Assembly: GCA_011037195.1 (NCBI GenBank)
Contig: JAAEAF010003502.1
Span: 22,674 to 86,673, forward strand
Reading direction: 5' to 3'
DNA from: Triatoma infestans
Lineage: Eukaryota > Arthropoda > Insecta > Hemiptera > Reduviidae
Length of the DNA: 64,000 bases
Made by a program: the position numbers and the translations under genes. Below, one piece after another: positions 19,867-30,165 of the stretch (the stretch's first letter is position 1; each line of letters opens with the position of its first letter). A model generated the notes under the pieces. It was not told where the DNA came from. It did no database searches and saw only the letters and a list, made by a program, of their open reading frames with translations.

Positions 19867-21647
19867 AAGTGATTAAACCACGCCGATTGTTATCGTACAA
19901 ATTCACTTCTTCTCCTCTTAGACGAGACGACGGGACTTGGGCGAAATCAGATTATGACAAAGCCATGCTTTTTTCTCAGCACCTGACTGACATCTTTACA
20001 CCTCACCCTGACTTGTCAAACGACTTACTCACGACGGAAATAGAATCTGAATTAGACACACCTCTTCCTCTTTCACCACCACCAAAAGCTTTCACTCCTT
20101 CAGACATCAAATACACCATAAAATCCTTACCCTCTAGAAAATCTCCCGGATATGACCTCATTACCTCAGAAATTCTTCGCCATCTTCCTAGAAAAGCTCT
20201 TATCTATTTCACCTACATCTACAACTCTGTCCTTCGTACTACCTACTTTCCACTTTCTTGGAAGTATTCAGTAACACGAATGATCCCGAAACCTGGCAAA
20301 CCCGCACATCTACCTTCTTCTTACAGACAGATAAGTTTACTACAGACGTTAGGCAAAATTCTTGAAAAACTGCTGCTGAAACGTATCAACCCCATATTTG
20401 CGGAACTTGGCGTTGTCCCATGCCATCAATTTGGTTTCCGAAACATGCACAATACAATTCAGCAGTGTCATCGAGTGGTAGACGAGATATCCTCAGCACT
20501 GGAGAGAAAGAAATACTGCATAGGAGCATTCTTGGATGTTACCCAGGCATTCGATCGTGTCTGGCACCCTGGGCTCCTCTACAAATTAAAAAAATGTCTC
20601 CCATTTACTTACTTCCTCATTCTGCGCTCTTACCTCTCCGAAAGGTTCTTTCAGGTCAGTTCTGGTTCAGCTATCTCTCCTTTCTCGCCAATGAAGGCAG
20701 GGGTACCGCAGGGGAGTATCCTTGGTCCCGTCCTATACACTGTATACACATCTGACATACCCACACATCCATCCACACTACTAAGTACATATGCAGACGA
20801 CACAGCAATTCTAGCTACCAGATCAAACCCAGCATCAGCTTCACACAAATTACAGTCACATTTACAAAAAATAGAATCATGGGCAAAGAAATGGAAAATA
20901 AAAATGAACCCTCAGAAATGTCAACACGCCACGTTTACTCTCCGGCGGGGCTCTTGTCCTCCTATCTTCTACAACAACAACGCACTTCCCTCTACAGATC
21001 TGGTGCGCTACCTTGGGCTTTTCATAGACAAACGACTCACGTGGAACCCACACACACGACTTAAAAGACAAGCCATGACTAAACGTGCCAAACTTCTTTA
21101 CCGACTTCTCGGACGACGGTCTAAATTACCAACTGAACTGAAGAGACTAATATATAACACCATAATCAAACCTATGTGGACTTACGGACTAGAGCTGTGG
21201 GGTTCAGCCAAACCGACCAACATACGGACCATACAAACATTTCAATCCAAACTACTCAGACAGATAGTTGACGCTCCTTTTTACGTTACAAACCTCACTC
21301 TCCACAATGACCTTAACATCCCTTTCGTCCAACAAGTTGCCAAGACAAAATACCACAAATACCACACTGCTCTCTCACACTGCCCTAATCCCTTCGTACA
21401 GTCTCTTGCTTCTACTACCATCCCTGACAATCCACCTCGCCGACTGAACCGCCAGTGGCCCCAAGATTTCCTTCGGGACTGATCAGTGACTGGTATCCCG
21501 TAGAGAGTGCTACCACTGGGTAGTTTCTCTCCTCCCACTCTGCACGCCTCTATACTCTCTCTCTTCTCATTTACTTATTGTATATAGAACTATACAGATT
21601 GTAAATTTCTAAATAAAGAAAAAAAAAAAAAGAAAAAGTGATTAAAC
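19867..21647 (+). mobile_element. jockey-clade LINE, 5'-truncated, with perfect 12-bp TSD
   Basis: AAGTGATTAAAC at 19867-19878 and again at 21636-21647 brackets the element. It ends in a poly-A stretch after AATAAAG at 21612-21618. The upstream endonuclease half is missing, as is usual for target-primed insertions that stop early. Two older relatives in the window (33965-34985 and 41405-41830, both minus) align with its 3' half, so this is the youngest local member. Confidence 0.9.
19869..21482 (+). CDS. jockey-type reverse transcriptase (partial pol)
   Basis: This 537-codon frame encodes an RNA-dependent DNA polymerase of the jockey clade, used by the element to copy its RNA into the genome. 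Motifs in order: PSSYRQISLLQTLGKILEKL (about 145-170), motif A FLDVTQAFDRVW (about 221), motif B GVPQGSILGP (about 278), motif C TYADDTAIL (about 307), then KKWKIKMNPQKC and YLGLFIDKRLTWN, and a C-terminal thumb ending NPPRRLNRQWPQDF. The usual YRPISLL reads YRQISLL here. The frame begins at a GTG inside the target-site duplication, so its first three codons are host DNA and it has no genuine start. No apurinic endonuclease domain is present, so it cannot move autonomously. The frame is otherwise uninterrupted. Confidence 0.88.
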   Translation: MIKPRRLLSYKFTSSPLRRDDGTWAKSDYDKAMLFSQHLTDIFTPHPDLSNDLLTTEIESELDTPLPLSPPPKAFTPSDIKYTIKSLPSRKSPGYDLITSEILRHLPRKALIYFTYIYNSVLRTTYFPLSWKYSVTRMIPKPGKPAHLPSSYRQISLLQTLGKILEKLLLKRINPIFAELGVVPCHQFGFRNMHNTIQQCHRVVDEISSALERKKYCIGAFLDVTQAFDRVWHPGLLYKLKKCLPFTYFLILRSYLSERFFQVSSGSAISPFSPMKAGVPQGSILGPVLYTVYTSDIPTHPSTLLSTYADDTAILATRSNPASASHKLQSHLQKIESWAKKWKIKMNPQKCQHATFTLRRGSCPPIFYNNNALPSTDLVRYLGLFIDKRLTWNPHTRLKRQAMTKRAKLLYRLLGRRSKLPTELKRLIYNTIIKPMWTYGLELWGSAKPTNIRTIQTFQSKLLRQIVDAPFYVTNLTLHNDLNIPFVQQVAKTKYHKYHTALSHCPNPFVQSLASTTIPDNPPRRLNRQWPQDFLRD

Positions 21648-21774
21648 AAACAAAAAATCATCTGATTTAAAACACTAAAACCAGTGTTTATTTTTTGCAA
21701 TTAATATAATTTTGATTTATTTATTTGGTTATTAACCAGTTAGAAATTTTTCATAGAATCGAAAATATTTTACA

Positions 21775-21930
21775 TATGTGTAACTGAAAGATAATAATAT
21801 AAAAGTAGAACTTCCGGTAATCGGAACTTTCTTCAAACTCGGAAATCACAACAACAAAACTTAGTAAATTCGTATTTCCGGTTAGTGTTGTTGTTTTTTT
21901 GTTTTTTTTTTGTTTTTTTATCAAAAACTT
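21775..21930 (-). repeat. DR family, short fragment
   Basis: Only the paired ACTTCCGGT and ATTTCCGGTTAGTGTTG blocks and the T-rich spacer are recognisable. Confidence 0.35.
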
Positions 21931-21949
21931 GGGTCTGAAGTCGTGTAAC

Positions 21950-22860
21950 ATGAATGTCCAAACATAACCCCTAGTGGGGTGGAAAATTAATGGGTTTTCA
22001 CTTTGTCTTGGGAAATGGTTGTAATGTCCCTACACGGTGCAGATGAGCACCCAAGGAATTGAAGAAAAGAAACCTCTGATGCATAGTTGTATCCATCAGA
22101 GGAAACTAGTTTGGAATTAGGAAAGAAGCAGTCAAGACCCACCACGTGGTGACCAGTGTAGATTCATGTCAAGAGATATCTTCGATTTCAAGTTCGGCAT
22201 AAGAAATACAGTGCTAAACTTGTAAAAAAACAAAAAAACAAACAAAAGTCCCACAAAAAGGATGTACTAAGAGGCCATTTTTGTGGTAATGTCAAATATT
22301 ACATAAGGATGCCGCCGCCCCCATCCATCAGATCTCCTTCATTGTTCACTTCCCTGTCCCTCCCCCGAAGTTTCAGCATGCGTGGATATAATGAGAACTA
22401 CAAGAGTAACCTGGAGTGCCTCATTCCCACCAAACCCACCGCCCCTGGGGAAGATGCTTTATCTTATGACCTCAAAAGCAGTTGTGACTTTCTAATTCCA
22501 GAGCCATCTTTAGTTCCTCGAATGTTGATGGCAAAATTGGAATAGGGAAAGAAAAGAAGGTATGGAATATTGTTTAACACCTTCAAACCACGGTCGAATA
22601 TTAAAAGATAGTAGGGGGTAGTAGGGCTGGAATTATGTTGGGGTTATTCTTTTGATTGGAACAAGGTTGTGATGACCACACAGTCCAGGAAATCCAACAG
22701 AAAAACACCCTAGTGCTAAATTTGTGGGTTCTCTGAGGAAAAGATCATTGGAGTATGAAAGAATAGGGTAGATGCCACGTGGAGTCTGATCTTTTAGTCC
22801 CCTCCTACTTTCATCCTGGATGGGAGCAGGTCTATTCTAAACTCCAGATCTGCAGAGGAA
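21950..22860. other. Unassigned, less AT-rich block
   Basis: Richer in G and C than its flanks. Two stretches (22005-22040 and 22660-22700) share GGTTGT-ATG-CC and look like diverged copies. A 78-codon reading at 22309-22545 starts with ATG and is proline/serine-rich with no recognisable domain. It may be part of an unidentified repeat; a host exon cannot be excluded. Confidence 0.3.
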
Positions 22861-22990
22861 TGTACGTAGATGTGTGTAGAAAATATATACGAAGTTTAAA
22901 GAAAATGGTTGGAGCCGTTTTTGAGTCAATCACAAAAAACTGAAAGTACAAAATATTCTCAGTAAAGTTCCAGAACGCGGTTGATGAATT
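22860..22990 (-). repeat. DR family, fragment
   Basis: AGTTTAAAGAAAATGGTTGG then AGCCGTTTTTGAG is the reverse complement of the DR GGCTCC-ACGATTTTCTT unit. Followed by AGTAAAGTTCC. Confidence 0.45.
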
Positions 22991-22999
22991 TTGTCCGAA

Positions 23000-23895
23000 A
23001 ATTTTTGTGGCATATGCGCTGGTGGTACCTTGGTGGAACGGAATATTATGTTTGAGCTTTCTACAATTCTTAATTTTGGATATATATATATATATAAGCT
23101 TTCGAAAACATCTAAATAAACCGACAATTAGCTAAAAATATTTGCTCCAAGTAAGGGCACAAAATTATTTGCACAAAAAATATTTGCACCTTCAAACATA
23201 CATTTCCACAAAAAACTGGATTTAAAAATTTGATATATTCACAATATTTCTTTTGTGAAATAGAGGTGAGAGAGAACAAAAAATTAAAATAACTTTTTAA
23301 AAGCCATATTTAAATTCTATTCATTGAAACACAAAGAAAGAGAACTTTACATATTATTGTTAGTTCAGAAGTAGTTTTTGTTATTGTAATAAATACATAA
23401 TAAAAGAAAACAACATTTTACTATAAAGACAATAAAATGAATGAATTACAAACTTTAGCGTCTTCTTCACATTCATTGAAATGACAACCAACCAGATACC
23501 AAAGTGGTGTAAATAGAAGGAAATCTTATTTTGTTCTCAAGAAATTTCTAGGAATTTACATTTGTATAAAATAAATGGGAAACGGTTGGTAAAGAAAAGA
23601 GGGTGTAAGAAAATTTTACCAGACTGTTTTGCTTTTATAATTATTTACATTTAGAATAATTTAGTGGGAAAATTGTGTGGGGAGGGGGGGGGAATTCTCT
23701 CTAAAAATTAAATTTTGAATTATTAAGGGATAATATTTACTGTACCTACCACAGTCACAAAGTGATTCATGGTTTAATCAATGCTATTTACATAATAACA
23801 TCTGTTATATAATTCTGAAATGAAAAAAAACTCACACAGCTTTTTCTAATATTCGCAATTCCCAATTAAAAGATTTTTTTTCAATAAAATAGTTT
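23000..23895. other. AT-rich sequence, nothing recognised
   Basis: A (TA)n run at 23081-23096, an A-rich stretch and one possible DR end fragment (CTCACACAGCTTTTTCTAAT at 23831). No gene. Confidence 0.3.
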
Positions 23896-23899
23896 ATAG

Positions 23900-24660
23900 A
23901 TTCAATTGATTCTGATTATTTGCGCGGCAGACACCCAAGGCGAGATGGCAAGTAGCGGGTGACAAACAAAAATGAATAATAATGTAAAATAAATGAAAAC
24001 GAGACTTACCGTTTGGTGAGGGGTGAGTGGTGAATGGGTTGATGAGACGAATGGCGGACTGAGAAAGGAAGAGGTGGCGTATGTCTGTGTGTGTATGTGG
24101 GTTTGTTGTGCGTGTGGGTGTGGGTGTGTGAGTAGCGAAAGAAAGGAACTCAGGTGAGCGTAGAAGGATTGGAATGCTCCTTTAGAAACGGATGATACCG
24201 TTATTGAAGCGGTGGGTGATGGCGAGTCCACTAAGGCGCAGGTGAAATAGCCTTGTGAAGGTGATGGCGCGTAGAGATGAGTCTTATTACTCACAGGAGT
24301 CAATATTAATTAACATGGCGAATAGGCGCGTTTAAGGCGACACAAAATTTAAAGACGAAATTAACACTACAACACCGACTAAGAAGAAGCGGTAAAACAG
24401 AGGTTAACTAGTCGGGCGACAGAAGAAGAGTACGGCAGAAACACTGTTGTTCAGACGAACTGTAGAAGACAAATGAAGAAATTTTATATGAAGAGAACGT
24501 TTTAAGAGTGTGGGAAAATAAATAAGGCGCGAACCCCTAGAGATGAAAGGCGCCGACAATCCCACCAACAAGAGAGAGATAGGTAAAAGGTGGGAAGGCG
24601 TGGGAAACATGCGGGCGATAAAGTAACAATTTAGAAACAGCGAGGCAAAGTTAATCTCTC
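23900..24660 (-). other. GC-richer block, possible retroelement 5' leader or exon
   Basis: On the minus strand this block is C-rich and T/A-poor relative to its flanks and ends in a good splice-donor consensus, AAACGGTAAGTCT (near 24010). A similar pyrimidine-rich block on the plus strand at 46150-46740 also ends in a donor-like AAGGTGAGCC. A 133-codon open reading at 23902-24303 is low in complexity (Ser, Thr, Pro, His) and not convincing as protein. It could be a 5' leader of a retroelement or a non-coding first exon; I cannot decide. Confidence 0.3.
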
Positions 24661-24869
24661 AAAGGTGCCGTGACCTAACACTGATAAATCAGTTTTTTCA
24701 ATTCAGCTTTTTGCATTGCTTAATATTATGTAGTAGTGAGAACTGAACAATAAATTACAAAAATTATATTTTAGAAAAAGTCATAAAATCTACTGAAATC
24801 ACTCTGAAATTGTATTCCAAAATACAAAGAGATTCCAACAAAATGATGATATAACCGGCTTTAGCATGC

Positions 24870-25115
24870 TTACTTTTGTTGATTCTGACCCGGTTTCGGA
24901 TTTTCAACCATCTTTAGAGTAATGTTTGTAATTAATTCTTGTCACAAACGACATTGGCTGATTCGTTTTGAATGAATTGAATCAACTAGTGTCGTTTGTG
25001 ATTATAAACGTATAGTTTAAGTCAACTTTCTATACGAATTGATTACCAAACATTACTCTGACGATGGATGAAAAATCCGAAACCAGGTCAGAACCAACAA
25101 AATAACGGATAAAAT
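24870..25115. repeat. Inverted repeat with two hammerhead-like motifs
   Basis: Arms 24876-24945 (minus) and 25035-25110 (plus) share, reading outward, ACAAACATTACTCT, GATGG-TGAAAA-ATCCGAAACC and GTCAGAA-CAACAAAA. The inter-arm sequence contains a second palindrome (AACGACATTGG / ACTAGTGTCGTTTGTG). The layout parallels the 1.5-kb structure although the sequences are different. Confidence 0.62.
25054..25092 (+). ncRNA. Hammerhead-ribozyme-like motif
   Basis: CTGACGA at 25058-25064, T, stem II GGAT (25066-25069) with A-rich loop and ATCC (25075-25078), GAAA at 25079-25082, CCAG, GTC at 25087-25089. The single U before stem II recurs as in the 1.5-kb motifs. The opposite arm at about 24888-24917 is decayed (CTAAAGA in place of CTGANGA). 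Stem I is weak (two base pairs by eye). Confidence 0.42.
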
Positions 25116-25557
25116 CATAGATGTTATCCAGCATTGTAGACCCAACGACATATTCAAAATGAAGGATGTGTAATTGTCTAGTAAGTAAGCTATATCCAAG
25201 TTTTAAAGAAGATCAAGGGAATAATTGTCAAGATAAAATTGTATACACTTGTTTACCATATCATATTTAAGTGAATTTAAAATATGTACGAACTTTGCTG
25301 AACATTAAAATTTACAGCAGAAGGTATTTTTATGAACGGATTTTTTTTCTTTCTATTTAAGTTGTGATTTCTAATTGATTGAATACTTACATTAAAAAGT
25401 ATTAAAATATGTCTGCCCAGGTAATGGAGTAAATATAAGATCCAAGAATAGACAACGTCGATAGATAACTTCCTATGTAGAGAAAGACTGCAGCCAGAGA
25501 GTTTGTTTTCAACAAGTTCCATACAATGTATATTATATGCAATAATTCATACAATTT

Positions 25558-25795
25558 TTTTTTTTTTTTTTTTGGCGCATCGACTGCTGTGGTCATTAGC
25601 GCCTTTCAATATTTTTTCTTCTTCTCAAACTTGTCTCCGCAGTCTGGGATGGCACGTAGTTTCTTTACCTTATGGCGTCCAATTCACTACCTTGCTAGCA
25701 AGGTATAATGGAGCCTCCGGTGTAGAACAAGGTTCCACACATCCCCTCTTGGCCACCGATCCAGTCGACGAGGGGTAGTGTGAATACCTGGTTGT
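25558..25795 (-). mobile_element. SINE-like element sharing the SINE 3' domain
   Basis: On the minus strand it ends AAAGGCGCTAATGACCACAG then CAGTCGATGCGCC and a run of A (T-run 25555-25574). The 3' domain GGCGC-AATGACCA-AG-T-GA-GCGC is the same as that of the tRNA-derived SINEs at 35981, 47040 and 48864. Its 5' part differs from theirs and I could not find clean A and B boxes. It is probably a second SINE family with the same 3' end. Confidence 0.55.
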
Positions 25796-25984
25796 GCCAA
25801 CCCTTTATTTATCAAATTATTTCGGGCACTTACGCGTAAATATTCCTTCTAGAATTAAATTGTCTTGAATTTTGTATCTGGACTCTTGTTTACAATATAC
25901 TACTCTTTTTATATTATGAGAGATGGAATCAACTCGTTCATTTTAAAATATATTTTCATGCCTGAAAGCTATTTGCATTTAAGA

Positions 25985-26440
25985 GGAAGTACTTTTATAA
26001 ATATTCCTTCCCCTAAAAATTGTTTTACCTAAATTCTAAAAATATATACACTACTTACACTCACTCATACCATCGTTCATTCCGATAAAATTATCACACT
26101 CGCTAATAAATACAAGCATACCAATAAATACAATCACACTAATAAATACATTCATACCATTAAATACATTCAAACTCTGCATCCACACGCAGGGAGAGTA
26201 CTCGATATTCCTCTCCCTTTTTATAAAAAACTAACCTAAACCTAATCCTAAACACAAGCATACCAATAAATACAATCACACTAATAAATACATTCATACC
26301 ATTAAATACATTCAAACTCTGCATCCACACGCAGGGAGAGTACTCGATATTCCTCTCCCTTTTTATAAAAAACTAACTTAAACCTAATCCTAAATTTTGA
26401 GATAAACATTAATTCTCTTTAAAAACACAAATAGCCTTTC
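25985..26440 (-). repeat. Tandem repeat downstream of the I-type LINE
   Basis: Two almost identical 142-bp units lie at 26112-26253 and 26254-26394, each containing AAGCATACCAATAAATACAA and GGGAGAGTACTCGATATTCC. A third, diverged unit is recognisable at about 25985-26045 (TATTCCTTCCCCTAAA, CCTAAATTCTAAAA). The same unit occurs at 37190-37310 plus 38090-38200, where it has been split by another LINE. On the minus strand it follows the LINE coding region, so it may be that element's 3' UTR. Confidence 0.7.
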
Positions 26441-26441
26441 T

Positions 26442-26690
26442 TTATGGGAAGACCCTTCTTTTAATACTCGCGCAAATCATGTGGCAGGCCTGCTTGCTCT
26501 CTATATTGACGCAGGCCTGACACCCTTCCAATATATGTGATACAGTCAGTCTTTCTCTGCACCATGAGCATCTCGGTCTTCTGGCTCCTATTAAGAGGTG
26601 CCCATGGGTCATACGTGTATGCCCAATTCTAAGCCTCGTCATTATTACCGATTCACGCCGCGGGAAACTCTCAGCTACTGCATTTCGCAC
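26442..26690 (-). pseudogene. I-type LINE ORF2, C-terminal zinc-binding part
   Basis: The frame reads SFPRRESVIMTRLRIGHTRM then THGHLL, RRPRCSWCRERLTVSHILEGC. This is the conserved LRIGHTRLTHxxLL...PxCxxCxxxLTVxHIL.xC ending of I-type ORF2 proteins, with the Cys-Cys-His-Cys set intact. It is separated from the RNase H part by a TGA (probably a former Trp TGG codon at 26734) and by a single-base shift near 26690. A TAA closes it after KRRVFP. Confidence 0.8.
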
Positions 26691-26733
26691 ACATATCGTT
26701 CAATTTTTCATTTATGGCGTCCCACTGTTGCTG

Positions 26734-29265
26734 TCATTTTCTAGTTAATTTTTCTTTTATGAGAATTTGTAGATCATTGAGGCGTACAGGGGTCGTGTTG
26801 TCTACATGACCACAGGCAGCACTCTTTGCCGCCAGATCTGCTTTTTCGTTGCCGGACACACCAACATGGCCCGGCACCCATGCAAATATTGCACCCTGCC
26901 CACGAGCGCGTAGCTGCTTTAATATTTCATAAATACTAACAATCATTGGATCTGCTGAGAATGTATCCCGGAGAGCCGACAATGTACTTAAAGAGTCTGA
27001 CAATATGAGTACTTTATTGTAATTTTTATGGATCGTAAGTTTAAGGGCTTGGCATATTGCGTACATTTCTGCAGTGTGCACAGTAGCATATGGAGGGAGT
27101 GTCCACATTTGGGTAACGTCCTCCGTGTACACGGCACAGCCTACACCGTTATCTATCTTCGACCCGTCTGTAAAGATAGGTCGGTAATCGTAATAAGTAT
27201 TTAAAATTTCAAGAATCTTTTGTCGATAGATAACGGGAGGTGTTTCTTCTTTTTTATATTGGGCCAAGTCCATATGGACATAGGCAGGAGGTAGTAGCCA
27301 TGGGGGCGAGGAGTTAAACCTCGTCCCTTCTACTGGACAAAAATGCAAACCCTCCGCTTCCATTAGGCGTTTAGCTCTTAACCCAAGAGGTAGGGTCCGT
27401 GTATTTTGCTGTAGAGACTCTTCATTAGAATGTCTCTCAAATATGGTTTTAAACAATGGATGCATTGGTTTCCCCCATATTCCGGCGACATAGCGAAGCG
27501 TCAGCTGCTCTCTTCTTAGCTGATGCGGCATCAATCCCGATTCTACGTACAGGCTCTGTAGAGGGCTGGTACGGAAGGCGCCTGTTATCAGTCTTAATCC
27601 CTCGTTATATACTTTATCAAGTATCTTTAGGCGTGATTTGCGCGCTGAACTGCACACAGGAGCTCCATATTCTAGCTTAGAGCGGGTTATGCAAATAAAT
27701 ATACGTTTTAAAATTTCGCGCTCTGTTCCCCATTTATAACTGGACAAGAATTTCAGTACATCTAGAGTCTTCTTTGCTTTAAGGTGAGTTGAGTCCAAAT
27801 GTTCCTGCCATGTCAATCTCGAGTCAAATATGAGACCCAGGAACCGGGTGCTTTCCTTGTATTCAATGGGTATGCCATTCAGATATAAGGTTGGCGGTAT
27901 ATGTTCGCTTCTTAATCTGCAAAAATGCATGCACACCGTTTTGGTTCTTGAAAATTTGAACTCGTTCCTGGAAGTCTCAGCAGCCACTCGGTTTATTGCC
28001 TGCTGTAGGGTTTCTCCAATTTTGCTTATATTATTGCCAGATAAGTATATGGCAAGATCATCTACGTACAATGAAACCTGTAAGGAGTCTCCTACAGCTT
28101 CTGCTAAGCAATTTAGCGCCACTAGAAATAGAGTTACACTTAATACCGACCCTTGAGGAATACCATTTTCTAAGATTTTTGGAGCCGATAGAACAGACCC
28201 CAAACGTACTCTGATTCTACGTAGCTCTAAGAAGCTACGTATAAACTTGGGCAAATTTCCTCTCAATCCCCATTCGTGACACTTCCGCAGTATTGCATGC
28301 CGCCAAGTGGTATCGTAGGCCTTCTCGAGGTACCAGCGGAATCCTGCTTGATGCTGGCTGTAAAGCCCTCTGGTTTCTAGAACACGTACCAATCTATAAT
28401 TTACCATTGCTTCGAGGACTTTACTCAAACAGGTAGTCAGCGAGATGGGTCTGTAGCTAGAGGGGTCACTGGGATTTTTCCCCTCTTTTGGGATCGGTAT
28501 TATAATAGATTCCCGCCAACTATCGGGGTACTGGCCGGTCTCCCATATGCGGTTATAAAGATGTAATAGCTGTTCCTTGTGCGAGAGAGTCAAATTTTTT
28601 ATCATGGCATATGGGATTCCATCCAGTCCTGGTGACGTATCCTTGGTTTTCCCAAGGGCATTTTCAAATTCGTGAATGGTCAGCGGGACATTATAACTTT
28701 CTATAGTGGCGGTATCGAAGTCGAGTGGCTGCAGCTCCTCGTCACCTTTTCGCCTGAGAAATTCGACCGAGTAACTCTGTGAACCTGCCACTTGGGCAAA
28801 GTGCCTGGCAAAACACTCGGCCACATCGCTCGGCTCAGAGTCAACGACATTTCCTTGAATGAGGGCAGGTACCGACGGTATTTTGCGACCACCAGAGAGG
28901 GCTTTCACTTTGCTCCAAACCTCCTTTAGTGCGGTTGACGTAGATATGGTAGATACATAGGAGGCTAGAGTTTCCTTTTCGGCATTTTTAATAGTACTCC
29001 TCTCTCTGGCCCTTAACTTCTTAAAATTAATTAAATTTTCTTCCGTCGGGTGTCTTTTGAATCTATTGAAGGCGCGCTTCTTTGCGGCGTTTGCCGTTTT
29101 GCATTCTGAGGTCCACCAAGGGACGGGAGGTCTACTGACTCTCCCACCGGCTCTCGGCACCGACCCATCAGCTGCACGCATTAAAGCTTCAGTGAAATTT
29201 TTTGTATCGGTAGTGACATCCCCTGTGAACTCTGGTGTCACCAAATTGGCTGTAAAGCTGACCAA
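26734..29265 (-). pseudogene. I-type LINE ORF2: reverse transcriptase and RNase H
   Basis: An 843-codon open frame. From the N side: PVPWWTSECKTANAAKKRAF linker (about 48), DTSPGLDGIPYAMIKNL, SSYRPISLTTCLSKVLEAM, motif B NGIPQGSVLS, motif C SLYVDDLAIYLSG (YVDD in place of YADD), RFLGLIFDSRLTWQEHL, then RNase H from about residue 697 with FTDGS, HTAEMYA, LSDSLSTL and NEKAD all present. Motif A is damaged: QHQAGFRWYLEKAYDTTWRH lacks about 30 residues and the catalytic Asp of F(F/L)DLEKAYD is replaced by Tyr. It overlaps the endonuclease frame by 28 bases in another frame, so a frameshift has split one original ORF2. RNase H appears chemically intact; RT does not. Confidence 0.88.
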
Positions 29266-29972
29266 TTTGCCCTCCTAATGTCGTATCTCACAGGTGTGGC
29301 AAAGTCAGACCTGGAGATGGAGCTACTTACTTTAATTGGAAAGTGGTCACTTTGGAAGAGTTCTTCTAATGTTGTCCACTCCAAACGAACAGCTAAAGTG
29401 GGAGTTGCTAAACTCAGGTCTATGGCACTAAAAGTGCCAGAATACGAATTGAAATGAGTTGCGGCACCGTTGTTAAGTAGCATTAAATTATGATTGTTTA
29501 TTATCTCTTCGAGAGCCCTGCCTCGCGAGTTGTTAAATGCTGAACCCCAGCAGGTATTGTGAGAATTAAAATCTCCCATGACCAGAATCGGTGAGGTCAG
29601 CTGCGAGAACAGGTTTTCCAGATCACCCCTCCGCCAATAAATGTTAGGCAGGTAAACACTCAGTAGGGTAATCTGTAACGGTGCCGCCAGACGCACGGCC
29701 ACAGCTTGAAGGTTAGTATTAAGAGATAGCGGCCTACCAGGGATATTTTCCCTTATACAGACGGCAACTCCACCGTGCGCTCTCCCACCTGGAGCCGGCT
29801 GTACCTCCTTACTATAAGTAACATAACCAGGGATCCGCATAGAATGCCCCGGACGTAATTTAGTTTCCTGGAGGCAAATGCCAAAGGGTCGGAATTCCGT
29901 AACTATTCGACGTAACCCTTCCACGTTATGGCTATAACCCCGCAAGTTCCATTGTATAGCCGACTCAGTCAT
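29238..29972 (-). pseudogene. I-type LINE ORF2: AP-like endonuclease
   Basis: Starts at a true ATG (29972) with TESAIQWNLRGYSHNVEGLR. This domain nicks target DNA for target-primed reverse transcription. Conserved endonuclease residues are visible: Asn in QWNLRG, Glu in LQETKL, GGVAVCIRE, Tyr in LSVYLPN, GDFNSHN (Asp and Asn), SAIDLSL (Asp) and SDHFPI (Asp-His). The domain looks intact over about 225 residues and then leaves frame after RRANWSALQ, where the RT frame continues. Length is normal for the family. Confidence 0.85.
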
Positions 29973-30165
29973 ATAACAAAAGTATGGTGACCACGTATGG
30001 CAGGAACACTAATAAATTCAATACACGTAAAATCAAGGTTAAAATATAATTCCTATATACAACTATATACAAACAAGAAACACTTCTAAACATGCACTAT
30101 ATACAAGATATATTCCAATGATTGAAACAAGCATTGTTTCTGGTTTTTTAACCATTAAATAAGTT

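Noticed and set aside
22309..22545. 78-codon ATG-initiated proline/serine-rich protein
   Set aside because: No domain, short, and placed in a block with internal repeats; kept only as unassigned sequence.
23902..24303. 133-codon minus-strand protein
   Set aside because: Ser/Thr/Pro/His-rich low complexity with a TG/CA run encoding a HIHTQ-type stretch; no conserved motif.
26112..26394. CRISPR-like or satellite array
   Set aside because: Two adjacent 142-bp copies without spacer structure, in a eukaryotic LINE context.
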